Positions 53,296 to 64,000 of a stretch of 64,000 nt of DNA are shown piece by piece. Location: contig OY987232.1 of NCBI GenBank assembly GCA_963920705.1, positions 3,162,001 through 3,226,000 on the forward strand. The letters are read 5' to 3'. The translations under genes and the position numbers were made by a program. Below the pieces are notes generated by a model that saw only the letters and a program-made list of their open reading frames with translations, had not been told where the DNA came from and made no database searches. Every line of letters starts with the position of its first letter. Position 1 is the first letter of the stretch. The stretch is from Odiellus spinosus. Lineage: Eukaryota; Arthropoda; Arachnida; Opiliones; Phalangiidae.

Positions 53296-54832
53296 GAATT
53301 GGCCATATTTTCCATGCTTTTCAACGGATTTTCCAAAATTCTTGTTTTTTAGATAGACCAATATTTGTTCTTTTGATTGGTGTTGATTTTGTCTAAATCG
53401 CTTAAAAATCAAATGTTTTGTGTCCATTTGAATCCAATAATCTTTGATTTTTAAGCGTTTTTGCTTAATTTTAGCCCATTTTATATTTGTCACGTTTTGG
53501 CAATTTAGACAAAACTAAAGTCATTCGAAAGAGCAAATAATGGACAGTCTAAATAATAAGAGTTTTCAAAAATCCGTTTAAAAACAAGAAAAATATGGCC
53601 AATTCAAGAAATCATACAATATCAAAATAGTCAAATTTCAGATTTTAAAAATTCGATTTTTGATATTAGATGTTTTTTTTGAATTGGCCATATTTTCCAT
53701 GTTTTTCAACGGATTTTCCAAAACTCTTGTTTTTTAGATAAACCAATATTGGCTCTTTCGAACGGTGTTCATTTTGTCTAAATCGCTTAAAAAACAAATG
53801 TTTTGTGTCCATTTGAATCCAATAATCTCTGATTTTTAAGCGTTTTTGCTTAATTTTAACCAATTTTATATTTGTCACGTTTTGGCAATTTAGACAAAAC
53901 CATAGTCATTCGAAAGAGCAAATAATGGACAGTCTAAATTATAAGAGTTTTCAATAATCCGTTTAAAAACAAGAAAAATATGGCCAATTCAAAAATCATA
54001 CAATATCAAAATAGTCAAATTTCAGATTTTAAAAATTCGATTTTTGATATTAGATGTTTTTTTTTTGAATTGGCCATATTTTCCATGTTTTTCAACGGAT
54101 TTTCCAAAACTCTTGTTTTTTAGATAGACCAATATTGGCTCTTTCGAACGGTGTTCATTTTGTCTAAATCGCATAAAAAACAAATGTTTTGTGTCCATTT
54201 GAATCCAATAATCTCTGATTTTTAAGCGTTTTTGCTTAATTTTAACCAATTTTATATTTGTCACGTTTTGGCAATTTAGACAAAACCAAAGTCATTCGAA
54301 AGAGCAAATAATGGACAGTCTAAATTATAAGAGTTTTCAAAAATCCGTTTAAAAACAAGAAAAATATGGCCAATTCAAGAAATCATACAATATCAAAATA
54401 GTCAAATTTCAGATTTTAAAAATTCGCTCTTTGATATTAGATGTTTTTTGAATTGGCCATATTTTCCATGCTTTTACACGTATTTTCAAAAACTCTTGTT
54501 TTTTAGATAGACCAATATTTGCTCTTTCGATTGGTATTGATTTTGTCTAAATCGCTTAAAAATCAAATGTTTTGTGTCCATTTGAATCCAATAATCTTTG
54601 ATTTTTAACCGTTTTTGCTTATTTAGCCCATTTTATATTTGTCACGTTGTGGCAATTTAGACAAAACCAAAGTCATTCGAAAGAGCAAATAATGGACAGT
54701 CTAAATTATAAGAGTTTTCAAAAATCCGTTTAAAAACAAGAAAAATATGGCCAATTCAAGAAATCATACAATATCACAATAGACAGATTTCAGATTTTAA
54801 AAATTCGCTTTTTGATATTAGATGTTTTTTTT
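53296..54832. repeat. HOR-beta copy (C, T1', T1'', G'), tandem to the previous
   Basis: Monomers at 53296, 53681, 54067 and 54450; 1537 bp. The third monomer is T1'' (CGCATAAAAAAC), as in 34482 and 60213. The fourth has AATTCGCTCTTTG and the shortest T-tract, T6. Confidence 0.9.
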
Positions 54833-55982
54833 GAATTGGCCATATTTTCCATGCTTTTCAACGGATTTTCCAAAATTCTTGTTTTTTAGATAGACCAATA
54901 TTTGTTCTTTTGATTGGTGTTGATTTTGTCTAAATCGCTTAAAAATCAAATGTTTTGTGTCCATTTGAATCCAATAATCTTTGATTTTTAAGCGTTTTTG
55001 CTTAATTTTAGCCCATTTTATATTTGTCACGTTTTGGCAATTTAGACAAAACCAAAGTCATTCGAAAGAGCAAATAATGGACAGTCTAAATAATAAGAGT
55101 TTTCAAAAATCCGTTTAAAAACAAGAAAAATATGGCCAATTCAAGAAATCATACAATATCAAAATAGTCAAATTTCTGATTTTAAAAATTCGATTTTTGA
55201 TATTAGATGTTTTTTTTGAATTGGCCATATTTTCCATGTTTTTCAACGGATTTTCCAAAACTCTTGTTTTTTAGATAGACCAATATTGGCTCTTTCGAAC
55301 GGTGTTCATTTTGTCTAAATCGCTTAAAAACAAATGTTTTGTGTCCATTTGAATCCAATAATCTCTGATTTTTAAGCGTTTTTGCTTAATTTTAACCAAT
55401 TTTATATTTGTCACGTTTTGGCAATTTAGACAAAACCAAAGTCATTCGAAAGAGCAAATAATGGACAGTCTAAATTATAAGAGTTTTCAAAAATCCGTTT
55501 AAAAACAAGAAAAATATGGCCAATTCAAGAAATCATACAATATCAAAATAGTCAAATTTCAGATTTTAAAAATTCGCTTTTTGATATTAGATGTTTTTTT
55601 GAATTGGCCATATTTTCCATGGTTTTACACGTATTTTCAAAAACTCTTGTTTTTTAGATAGACCAATATTTGCTCTTTCGATTGGTATTGATTTTGTCTA
55701 AATCGCTTAAAAATCAAATGTTTTGTGTCCATTTGAATCCAATAATCTTTGATTTTTAACCGTTTTTGCTTATTTAGCCCATTTTATATTTGTCACGTTT
55801 TGGCAATTTAGACAAAACCAAAGTCATTCGAAAGAGCAAATAATGGACAGTCTAAATTATAAGAGTTTTCAAAAATCCGTTTAAAAACAAGAAAAATATG
55901 GCCAATTCAAGAAATCATACAATATCAAAATAGTCAAATTTCAGATTTTAAAAATTCGCTTTTTGATATTAGATGTTTTTTT
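54833..55982. repeat. C, T1, G trimer
   Basis: Landmarks at 54833, 55218 and 55601. The C monomer is preceded by ACAATAGACAG. T1 is preceded by ATTTCTGATTTT and AATTCGATTTTT, the usual T1 lead-in. Confidence 0.84.
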
Positions 55983-57518
55983 GCATTGGCCATATTTTCC
56001 ATGTTTTTCAACGGATTTTCCAAAATCCTTGTTTTTTAGATAGACCAATATTTGTTCTTTTGATTGGTGTTGATTTTGTCTAAATCGCTTAAAAATCAAA
56101 TGTTTTGTGTCCAATTGAATCCAATAATCTTTGATTTTTAAGCGTTTTTGCTTAATTTTAGCCCATTTTATATTTGTCACGTTTTGGCAATTTAGACAAA
56201 ACCAAAGTCATTCGAAAGAGCAAATAATGGACAGTCTAAATAATAAGAGTTTTCAAAAATCCGTTTAAAAACAAGAAAAATATGGCCAATTCAAGAAATT
56301 ATACAATATCACAATAGTCAGATTTCAGATTTTAAAAATTCGCTTTTTGATATTAGATGTTTTTTTTTTGAATTGGCCATATTTTCCATGTTTTTCAACG
56401 GATTTTCCAAAACTCTTGTTTTTTAGATAGACCAATATTGGCTCTTTCGAACGGTGTTCATTTTGTCTAAATCGCTTAAAAACAAATGTTTTGTGTCCAT
56501 TTGAATCCAATAATCTCTGATTTTTAAGCGTTTTTGCTTAATTTTAACCAATTTTATATTTGTCACGTTTTGGCAATTTAGACAAAACCAAAGTCATTCG
56601 AAAGAGCAAATAATGGACAGTCTAAATAATAAGAGTTTTCAAAAATCCGTTTAAAAACAAGAAAAATATGGCCAATTCAAGAAATCATACAATATCAAAA
56701 TAGTCAAATTTCTGATTTTAAAAATTCGATTTTTGATATTAGATGTTTTTTTTGAATTGGCCATATTTTCCATGTTTTTCAACGGATTTTCCAAAACTCT
56801 TGTTTTTTAGATAGACCAATATTGGCTCTTTCGAACGGTGTTCATTTTGTCTAAATCGCTTAAAAACAAATGTTTTGTGTCCATTTGAATCCAATAATCT
56901 CTGATTTTTAAGCGTTTTTGCTTAATTTTAACCAATTTTATATTTGTCACGTTTTGGCAATTTAGACAAAACCAAAGTCATTCGAAAGAGCAAATAATGG
57001 ACAGTCTAAATTATAAGAGTTTTCAAAAATCCGTTTAAAAACAAGAAAAATATGGCCAATTCAAGAAATCATACAATATCAAAATAGTCAAATTTCAGAT
57101 TTTAAAAATTCGCTTTTTGATATTAGATGTTTTTTTGAATTGGCCATATTTTCCATGGTTTTACACGTATTTTCAAAAACTCTTGTTTTTTAGATAGACC
57201 AATATTTGCTCTTTCGATTGGTATTGATTTTGTCTAAATCGCTTAAAAATCAAATGTTTTGTGTCCATTTGAATCCAATAATCTTTGATTTTTAACCGTT
57301 TTTGCTTATTTAGCCCATTTTATATTTGTCACGTTTTGGCAATTTAGACAAAACCAAAGTCATTCGAAAGAGCAAATAATGGACAGTCTAAATTATAAGA
57401 GTTTTCAAAAATCCGTTTAAAAACAAGAAAAATATGGCCAATTCAAGAAATCATACAATATCAAAATAGTCAAATTTCAGATTTTAAAAATTCGCTTTTT
57501 GATATTAGATGTTTTTTT
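55983..57518. repeat. 4-mer with GCATTGGCC landmark
   Basis: Monomers at 55983 (C with GCATTGGCC and AAAATCCTTG), 56370 (T2 lead-in with a T1 body), 56754 (T1) and 57137 (G). The 55983 monomer keeps GTCCAATTGAATCC but not AAGCGTG. It is followed by AAATTATACAATATCAC. Confidence 0.88.
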
Positions 57519-58671
57519 GCATTGGCCATATTTTCCATGTTTTTCAACGGATTTTCCAAAATCCTTGTTTTTTAGATAGACCAATATTTGTTCTTTTGAT
57601 TGGTGTTGATTTTGTCTAAATCGCTTAAAAATCAAATGTTTTGTGTCCAATTGAATCCAATAATCTTTGATTTTTAAGCGTTTTTGCTTAATTTTAGCCC
57701 ATTTTATATTTGTCACGTTTTGGCAATTTAGACAAAACCAAAGTCATTCGAAAGAGCAAATAATGGACAGTCTAAATAATAAGAGTTTTCAAAAATCCGT
57801 TTAAAAACAAGAAAAATATGGCCAATTCAAGAAATTATACAATATCACAATAGTCAGATTTCAGATTTTAAAAATTCGCTTTTTGATATTAGATGTTTTT
57901 TTTTTTGAATTGGCCATATTTTCCATGTTTTTCAACGGATTTTCCAAAACTCTTGTTTTTTAGATAGACCAATATTGGCTCTTTCGAACGGTGTTCATTT
58001 TGTCTAAATCGCTTAAAAACAAATGTTTTGTGTCCATTTGAATCCAATAATCTCTGATTTTTAAGCGTTTTTGCTTAATTTTAACCAATTTTATATTTGT
58101 CACGTTTTGGCAATTTAGACAAAACCAAAGTCATTCGAAAGAGCAAATAATGGACAGTCTAAATTATAAGAGTTTTCAAAAATCCGTTTAAAAACAAGAA
58201 AAATATGGCCAATTCAAGAAATCATACAATATCAAAATAGTCAAATTTCAGATTTTAAAAATTCGCTTTTTGATATTAGATGTTTTTTTGAATTGGCCAT
58301 ATTTTCCATGGTTTTACACGTATTTTCAAAAACTCTTGTTTTTTAGATAGACCAATATTTGCTCTTTCGATTGGTATTGATTTTGTCTAAATCGCTTAAA
58401 AATCAAATGTTTTGTGTCCATTTGAATCCAATAATCTTTGATTTTTAACCGTTTTTGCTTATTTAGCCCATTTTATATTTGTCACGTTTTGGCAATTTAG
58501 ACAAAACCAAAGTCATTCGAAAGAGCAAATAATGGACAGTCTAAATTATAAGAGTTTTCAAAAATCCGTTTAAAAACAAGAAAAATATGGCCAATTCAAG
58601 AAATCATACAATATCAAAATAGTCAAATTTCAGATTTTAAAAATTCGCTTTTTGATATTAGATGTTTTTTT
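57519..58671. repeat. 3-mer version of the preceding unit
   Basis: Monomers at 57519 (GCATTGGCC), 57907 and 58290; 1153 bp. It is the 55983-57518 unit minus the T1 monomer, and identical in its markers. Confidence 0.88.
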
Positions 58672-59443
58672 GCATTGGCCATATTTTCCATGTTTTTCAA
58701 CGGATTTTCCAAAATCCTTGTTTTTTAGATAGACCAATATTTGTTCTTTTGATTGGTGTTGATTTTGTCTAAATCGCTTAAAAATCAAATGTTTTGTGTC
58801 CAATTGAATCCAATAATCTTTGATTTTTAAGCGTTTTTGCTTAATTTTAGCCCATTTTATATTTGTCACGTTTTGGCAATTTAGACAAAACCAAAGTCAT
58901 TCGAAAGAGCAAATAATGGACAGTCTAAATAATAAGAGTTTTCAAAAATCCGTTTAAAAACAAGAAAAATATGGCCAATTCAAGAAATTATACAATATCA
59001 CAATAGTCAGATTTCAGATTTTAAAAATTCGCTTTTTGATATTAGATGTTTTTTTTTTTGAATTGGCCATATTTTCCATGTTTTTCAACGGATTTTCCAA
59101 AACTCTTGTTTTTTAGATAGACCAATATTGGTTCTTTCGAACGGTGTTGATTTTGTCTAAATCGCTTAAAAAACAAATGTTTTGTGTCCATTTGAATACA
59201 ATAATCTCTGATTTTTAAGCGTTTTTGCTTAATTTTAACCAATTTTATATTTGTCACGTTTTGGCAATTTATACAAAACCAAAGTCATTCGAAATAGCAA
59301 ATAATGGACAGTCTAAATTATAAGAGTTTTCAAAAATCCGTTTAAAAACAAGAAAAATATGGCCAATTCAAGAAATCATACAATATCAAAATAGTCAAAT
59401 TTCAGATTTTAAAAATTCGCTTTTTGATATTAGATGTTTTTTT
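58672..59443. repeat. GCATTGGCC C monomer followed by T2
   Basis: Landmarks at 58672 (third consecutive GCATTGGCC unit start) and 59060 (T2, T11 tract). After T2 comes GAAATAGC (~59293), otherwise seen only at ~33560. Confidence 0.86.
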
Positions 59444-60978
59444 GAATTGGCCATATTTTCCATGTTTTTCAACGGATTTTCCAAAATTCTTGTTTTTTAG
59501 ATAGACCAATATTTGTTCTTTTGATTGGTGTTGATTTTGTCTAAATCGCTTAAAAATCAAATGTTTTGTGTCCATTTGAATCCAATAATCTTTGATTTTT
59601 AAGCGTTTTTGCTTAATTTTAGCCCATTTTATATTTGTCACGTTTTGGCAATTTAGACAAAACTAAAGTCATTCGAAAGAGCAAATAATGGACAGTCTAA
59701 ATAATAAGAGTTTTCAAAAATCCGTTTAAAAACAAGAAAAATATGGCCAATTCAAGAAATCATACAATATCAAAATAGTCAAATTTCAGATTTTAAAAAT
59801 TCGATTTTTGATATTAGATGTTTTTTTTGAATTGGCCATATTTTCCATGTTTTCAACGGATTTTCCAAAACTCTTGTTTTTTAGATAAACCAATATTGGC
59901 TCTTTCGAACGGTGTTCATTTTGTCTAAATCGCTTAAAAAACAAATGTTTTGTGTCCATTTGAATCCAATAATCTCTGATTTTTAAGCGTTTTTGCTTAA
60001 TTTTAACCAATTTTATATTTGTCACGTTTTGGCAATTTAGACAAAACCATAGTCATTCGAAAGAGCAAATAATGGACAGTCTAAATTATAAGAGTTTTCA
60101 ATAATCCGTTTAAAAACAAGAAAAATATGGCCAATTCAAAAATCATACAATATCAAAATAGTCTAATTTCAGATTTTAAAAATTCGATTTTTGATATTAG
60201 ATGTTTTTTTTTGAATTGGCCATATTTTCCATGTTTTTCAACGGATTTTCCAAAACTCTTGTTTTTTAGATAGACCAATATTGGCTCTTTCGAACGGTGT
60301 TCATTTTGTCTAAATCGCATAAAAAACAAATGTTTTGTGTCCATTTGAATCCAATAATCTCTGATTTTTAAGCGTTTTTGCTTAATTTTAACCAATTTTA
60401 TATTTGTCACGTTTTGGCAATTTAGACAAAACCAAAGTCATTCGAAAGAGCAAATAATGGACAGTCTAAATTATAAGAGTTTTCAAAAATCCGTTTAAAA
60501 ACAAGAAAAATATGGCCAATTCAAAAAATCATACAATATCAAAATAGTCAAATTTCAGATTTTAAAAATTCGCTTTTTGATATTAGATGTTTTTTTGAAT
60601 TGGCCATATTTTCCATGGTTTTACACGTATTTTCAAAAACTCTTGTTTTTTAGATAGACCAATATTTGCTCTTTCGATTGGTATTGATTTTGTCTAAATC
60701 GCTAAAAAATCAAATGTTTTGTGTCCATTTGAATCCAATAATCTTTGATTTTAACCGTTTTTGCTTATTTAGCCCATTTTATATTTGTCACGTTTTGGCA
60801 ATTTAGACAAAACCAAAGTCATTCGAAAGAGCAAATAATGGACAGTCTAAATTATAAGAGTTTTCAAAAATCCGTTTAAAAACAAGAAAAATATGGCCAA
60901 TTCAAGAAATCATACAATATCAAAATAGTCAAATTTCAGATTTTAAAAATTCGATTTTTGATATTAGATGTTTTTTTT
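59444..60978. repeat. HOR-beta copy (C, T1', T1'', G)
   Basis: Monomers at 59444, 59829, 60213 and 60597; 1535 bp. It shows GATAAACC (~59885), ACCATAGTC and TCAATAATCCG. It has small private changes: CATGTTTTCAACGG (~59847), TAGTCTAATTTC (~60160) and GATTTTAACCG (~60748). Confidence 0.87.
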
Positions 60979-61744
60979 GAATTGGCCATATTTTCCATGG
61001 TTTTACACGTATTTTCAAAAACTCTTGTTTTTTAGATAGACCAATATTTGCTCTTTCGATTGGTATTGATTTTGTCTAAATCGCTTAAAAATCAAATGTT
61101 TTGTGTCCATTTGAATCCAATAATCTTTGATTTTTAACCGTTTTTGCTTATTTAGCCCATTTTATATTTGTCACGTTTTGGCAATTTAGACAAAACCAAA
61201 GTCATTCGAAAGAGCAAATAATGGACAGTCTAAATTACAAGAGTTTTCAAAAATCCGTTTAAAAACAAGAAAAATATGGCCAATTCAAGAAATCATACAA
61301 TATCAAAATAGTCAAATTTCAGATTTTAAAAATTCGCTTTTTGATATTAGATGTTTTTTTGAATTGGCCATATTTTCCATGTTTTTCAACGGATTTTCCA
61401 AAATTCTTGTTTTTTAGATAGACCAATATTTGTTCTTTTGATTGGTGTTGATTTTGTCTAAATCGCTTAAAAATCAAATGTTTTGTGTCCATTTGAATCC
61501 AATAATCTTTGATTTTTAAGCGTTTTTGCTTAATTTTAGCCCATTTTATATTTGTCACGTTTTGGCAATTTAGACAAAACCAAAGTCATTCGAAAGAGCA
61601 AATAATGGACAGTCTAAATTATAAGAGTTTTCAAAAATCCGTTTAAAAACAAGAAAAATATGGCCAATTCAAGAAATCATACAATATCAAAATAGTCAAA
61701 TTTCAGATTTTAAAAATTCGCTTTTTGATATTAGATGTTTTTTT
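60979..61744. repeat. G and C monomers
   Basis: Landmarks at 60979 and 61361. The first G is preceded by the T1-type AATTCGATTTTT, so its start is recombinant. AATTACAAGAG at ~61235 is private. Confidence 0.83.
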
Positions 61745-62514
61745 GAATTGGCCATATTTTCCATGTTTTTCAACGGATTTTCCAAAATTCTTGTTTTTTA
61801 GATAGACCAATATTTGTTCTTTTGATTGGTGTTGATTTTGTCTAAATCGCTTAAAAATCAAATGTTTTGTGTCCATTTGAATCCAATAATCTTTGATTTT
61901 TAAGCGTTTTTGCTTAATTTTAGCCCATTTTATATTTGTCACGTTTTGGCAATTTAGACAAAACTAAAGTCATTCGAAAGAGCAAATAATGGACAGTCTA
62001 AATAATAAGAGTTTTCAAAAATCCGTTTAAAAACAAGAAAAATATGGCCAATTCAAGAAATCATACAATATCACAATAGTCAGATTTCAGATTTTAAAAA
62101 TTCGCTTTTTGATATTAGATGTTTTTTTTTGAATTGGCCATATTTTCCATGTTTTTCAACGGATTTTCCAAAACTCTTGTTTTTTAGATAGACCAATATT
62201 GGTTCTTTCGAACGGTGTTGATTTTGTCTAAATCGCTTAAACAACAAATGTTTTGTGTCCATTTGAATACAATAATCTCTGATTTTTAAGCGTTTTTGCT
62301 TAATTTTAACCAATTTTATATTTGTCACGTTTTGGCAATTTATACAAAACCAAAGTCATTCGAAAGAGCAAATAATGGACAGTCTAAATTATAAGAGTTT
62401 TCAAAAATCCGTTTAAAAACAAGAAAAATATGGCCAATTCAAGAAATCATACAATATCAAAATAGTCAAATTTCAGATTTTAAAAATTCGCTTTTTGATA
62501 TTAGATGTTTTTTT
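61745..62514. repeat. Dimer HOR (C, T2), copy 1
   Basis: Monomers at 61745 and 62131; 770 bp. T2 has CTTAAACAACAAATG (~62238), otherwise seen at ~43415, tying this dimer to the end of HOR-alpha copy 2. Confidence 0.9.
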
Positions 62515-63284
62515 GAATTGGCCATATTTTCCATGTTTTTCAACGGATTTTCCAAAATTCTTGTTTTTTAGATAGACCAATATTTGTTCTTTTGATTGGT
62601 GTTGATTTTGTCTAAATCGCTTAAAAATCAAATGTTTTGTGTCCATTTGAATCCAATAATTTTTGATTTTTAAGCGTTTTTGCTTAATTTTAGCCCATTT
62701 TATATTTGTCACGTTTTGGCAATTTAGACAAAACTAAAGTCATTCGAAAGAGCAAATAATGGACAGTCTAAATAATAAGAGTTTTCAAAAATCCGTTTAA
62801 AAACAAGAAAAATATGGCCAATTCAAGAAATCATACAATATCACAATAGTCAGATTTCAGATTTTAAAAATTCGCTTTTTGATATTAGATGTTTTTTTTT
62901 GAATTGGCCATATTTTCCATGTTTTTCAACGGATTTTCCAAAACTCTTGTTTTTTAGATAGACCAATATTGGTTCTTTCGAACGGTGTTGATTTTGTCTA
63001 AATCGCTTAAAAAACAAATGTTTTGTGTCCATTTGAATACAATAATCTCTGATTTTTAAGCGTTTTTGCTTAATTTTAACCAATTTTATATTTGTCACGT
63101 TTTGGCAATTTATACAAAACCAAAGTCATTCGAAAGAGCAAATAATGGACAGTCTAAATTATAAGAGTTTTGAAAAATCCGTTTAAAAACAAGAAAAATA
63201 TGGCCAATTCAAGAAATCATACAATATCAAAATAGTCAAATTTCAGATTTTAAAAATTCGCTTTTTGATATTAGATGTTTTTTT
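62515..63284. repeat. Dimer HOR (C, T2), copy 2
   Basis: Monomers at 62515 and 62901; 770 bp. It has ATAATTTTTGATTTTTAAGCG-type spelling at ~62657 and AGAGTTTTGAAAAATCC at ~63165 as private changes. Confidence 0.9.
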
Positions 63285-64000
63285 GAATTGGCCATATTTT
63301 CCATGTTTTTCAACGGATTTTCCAAAATTCTTGTTTTTTAGATAGACCAATATTTGTTCTTTTGATTGGTGTTGATTTTGTCTAAATCGCTTAAAAATCA
63401 AATGTTTTGTGTCCATTTGAATCCAATAATCTTTGATTTTTAAGCGTTTTTGCTTAATTTTAGCCCATTTTATATTTGTCACGTTTTGGCAATTTAGACA
63501 AAACTAAAGTCATTCGAAAGAGCAAATAATGGACAGTCTAAATAATAAGAGTTTTCAAAAATCCGTTTAAAAACAAGAAAAATATGGCCAATTCAAGAAA
63601 TCATACAATATCTAAATAGTCAAATTTCAGATTTTAAAAATTCGATTTTTGATATTAGATGTTTTTTTTTGAATTGGCCATATTTTCCATGTTTTTCAAC
63701 GGATTTTCCAAAACTCTTGTTTTTTAGATAAACCAATATTGGCTCTTTCGAACGGTGTTCATTTTGTCTAAATCGCTTAAAAAACAAATGTTTTGTGTCC
63801 ATTTGAATCCAATAATCTCTGATTTTTAAGCGTTTTTGCTTAATTTTAACCAATTTTATATTTGTCACGTTTTGGCAATTTAGACAAAACCATAGTCATT
63901 CGAAAGAGCAAATAATGGACAGTCTAAATTATAAGAGTTTTCAATAATCCGTTTAAAAACAAGAAAAATATGGCCAATTCAAAAATCATACAATATCAAA
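63285..64000. repeat. Partial HOR-beta cut by the window end
   Basis: Landmarks at 63285 (C) and 63671 (T1' with GATAAACC at ~63726, ACCATAGTC at ~63891, TCAATAATCCG and CCAATTCAAAAATC). The window ends inside the left arm and centre of the second monomer. ATATCTAAATAGTC at ~63608 is private. Confidence 0.88.

Larger units (their letters stand above)
47532..54066. repeat. 17-monomer super-unit, copy 2 (~6.53 kb)
   Basis: It follows copy 1 directly and keeps its monomer order, except for T1' in place of T2 at 50606 and T1' in place of the C/T1 chimera at 53681. The 4-mer alpha and beta units are nested inside it. After 54066 the order no longer follows copy 1. Confidence 0.87.
1..64000. repeat. 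Satellite DNA array, ~384-bp monomer, fills the window
   Basis: The GAATTGGCC landmark recurs 167 times, first at 4 and last at 63671, giving 166 full monomers with a mean spacing of about 383.5 bp. Nearly all spacings are 378-388 bp; the clear outlier is 347 bp at 23388-23734. There is no non-satellite insertion anywhere. Composition is about one quarter G+C. All monomers have the same orientation at landmark level. The array continues past both window edges, so its true size is unknown. I do not recognise the family by name. Heterochromatic or centromeric location is inferred from array size and HOR structure, not shown directly. Confidence 0.98.

Noticed and set aside
1-64000. CRISPR array or other short-spacer repeat
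   Set aside because: The repeating unit is ~384 bp and the whole unit is conserved; there are no unique spacers between short repeats.
1-64000. LTR element, other virus-like element or transposon-derived tandem
   Set aside because: No coding remnants, terminal repeats, primer-binding site, target duplication or unique internal region could be seen. The inverted arms are internal to each satellite unit.
1-64000. Known alpha satellite, telomere repeat, rDNA spacer or organelle AT-rich region
   Set aside because: Period and sequence do not fit the 171-bp alpha satellite or simple telomere repeats. There is no rRNA or tRNA sequence. HOR organisation over 64 kb is not expected in an organelle control region.

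Overview
The whole 64 kb window is one uninterrupted tandem array of an AT-rich satellite DNA. I placed the shared GAATTGGCC landmark (or a point variant of it) by eye 167 times, from position 4 to 63671. That gives 166 complete monomers with a mean period of about 383.5 bp, plus a partial one at the right edge. A hand count of one monomer (41770-42155) gives about 26% G+C. No unique sequence, gene, RNA gene, transposon or CRISPR array interrupts the array, and it runs off both ends. This points to eukaryotic centromeric or other constitutive heterochromatin. I cannot name the species. CpG is not depleted (9 per monomer against about 6.7 expected from composition), which weakly favours a genome with little CpG methylation, such as many invertebrates.

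The monomer has an unusual structure. It is an inverted dimer: two arms of 103 bp on opposite strands align without a gap at about 82% identity, around a 76-bp centre. A further ~100-bp junction carries a separate 59-bp stem-loop with perfect 15-bp arms. This dyad explains why both strands show short open frames with nearly the same peptide (FRQNQ...KYGQFKK). Those frames are a by-product of symmetry and low stop density, and I do not call them genes.

I sorted the monomers into subtypes by linked variants. C has CTTTTGATTGG, GCTTAATTTTAGCCC and usually CCAAAATTCTTG. G has CATGGTTTTACACG, GATTGGTATT and GCTTATTTAGCCC; G' has CATGCTTTTACACG. T1 has CTTTCGAAC, GTGTTCATTTT and CGCTTAAAAACAAATG. 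T1' adds GATAAACC and is followed by ACCATAGTC. T1'' has CGCATAAAAAAC. T2 has TTGGTTCTTTCGAAC, GAATACAATAATC and then AATTTATAC. H is a G-to-C chimera.

These subtypes build higher-order repeats (HORs) whose period changes along the window. From 1 to 2.3 kb the monomers are diverged with no HOR. From 2.3 to 6.9 kb there are three copies of a 4-mer. From 8.5 to 13.7 kb there are two copies of a 7-mer. From 13.4 to 17.6 kb the register is a 6-mer, and from 17.0 to 20.9 kb a 5-mer occurs twice. From 21 to 40 kb the array is a mosaic with one duplicated trimer. From 40 to 64 kb two 4-mer HORs (here called alpha and beta) interleave, nested inside a duplicated 17-monomer unit of about 6.53 kb, and the window ends in 2-mer units. 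The pattern fits repeated unequal exchange and conversion, with the left side more diverged than the right. All boundaries and identities are from reading by eye.
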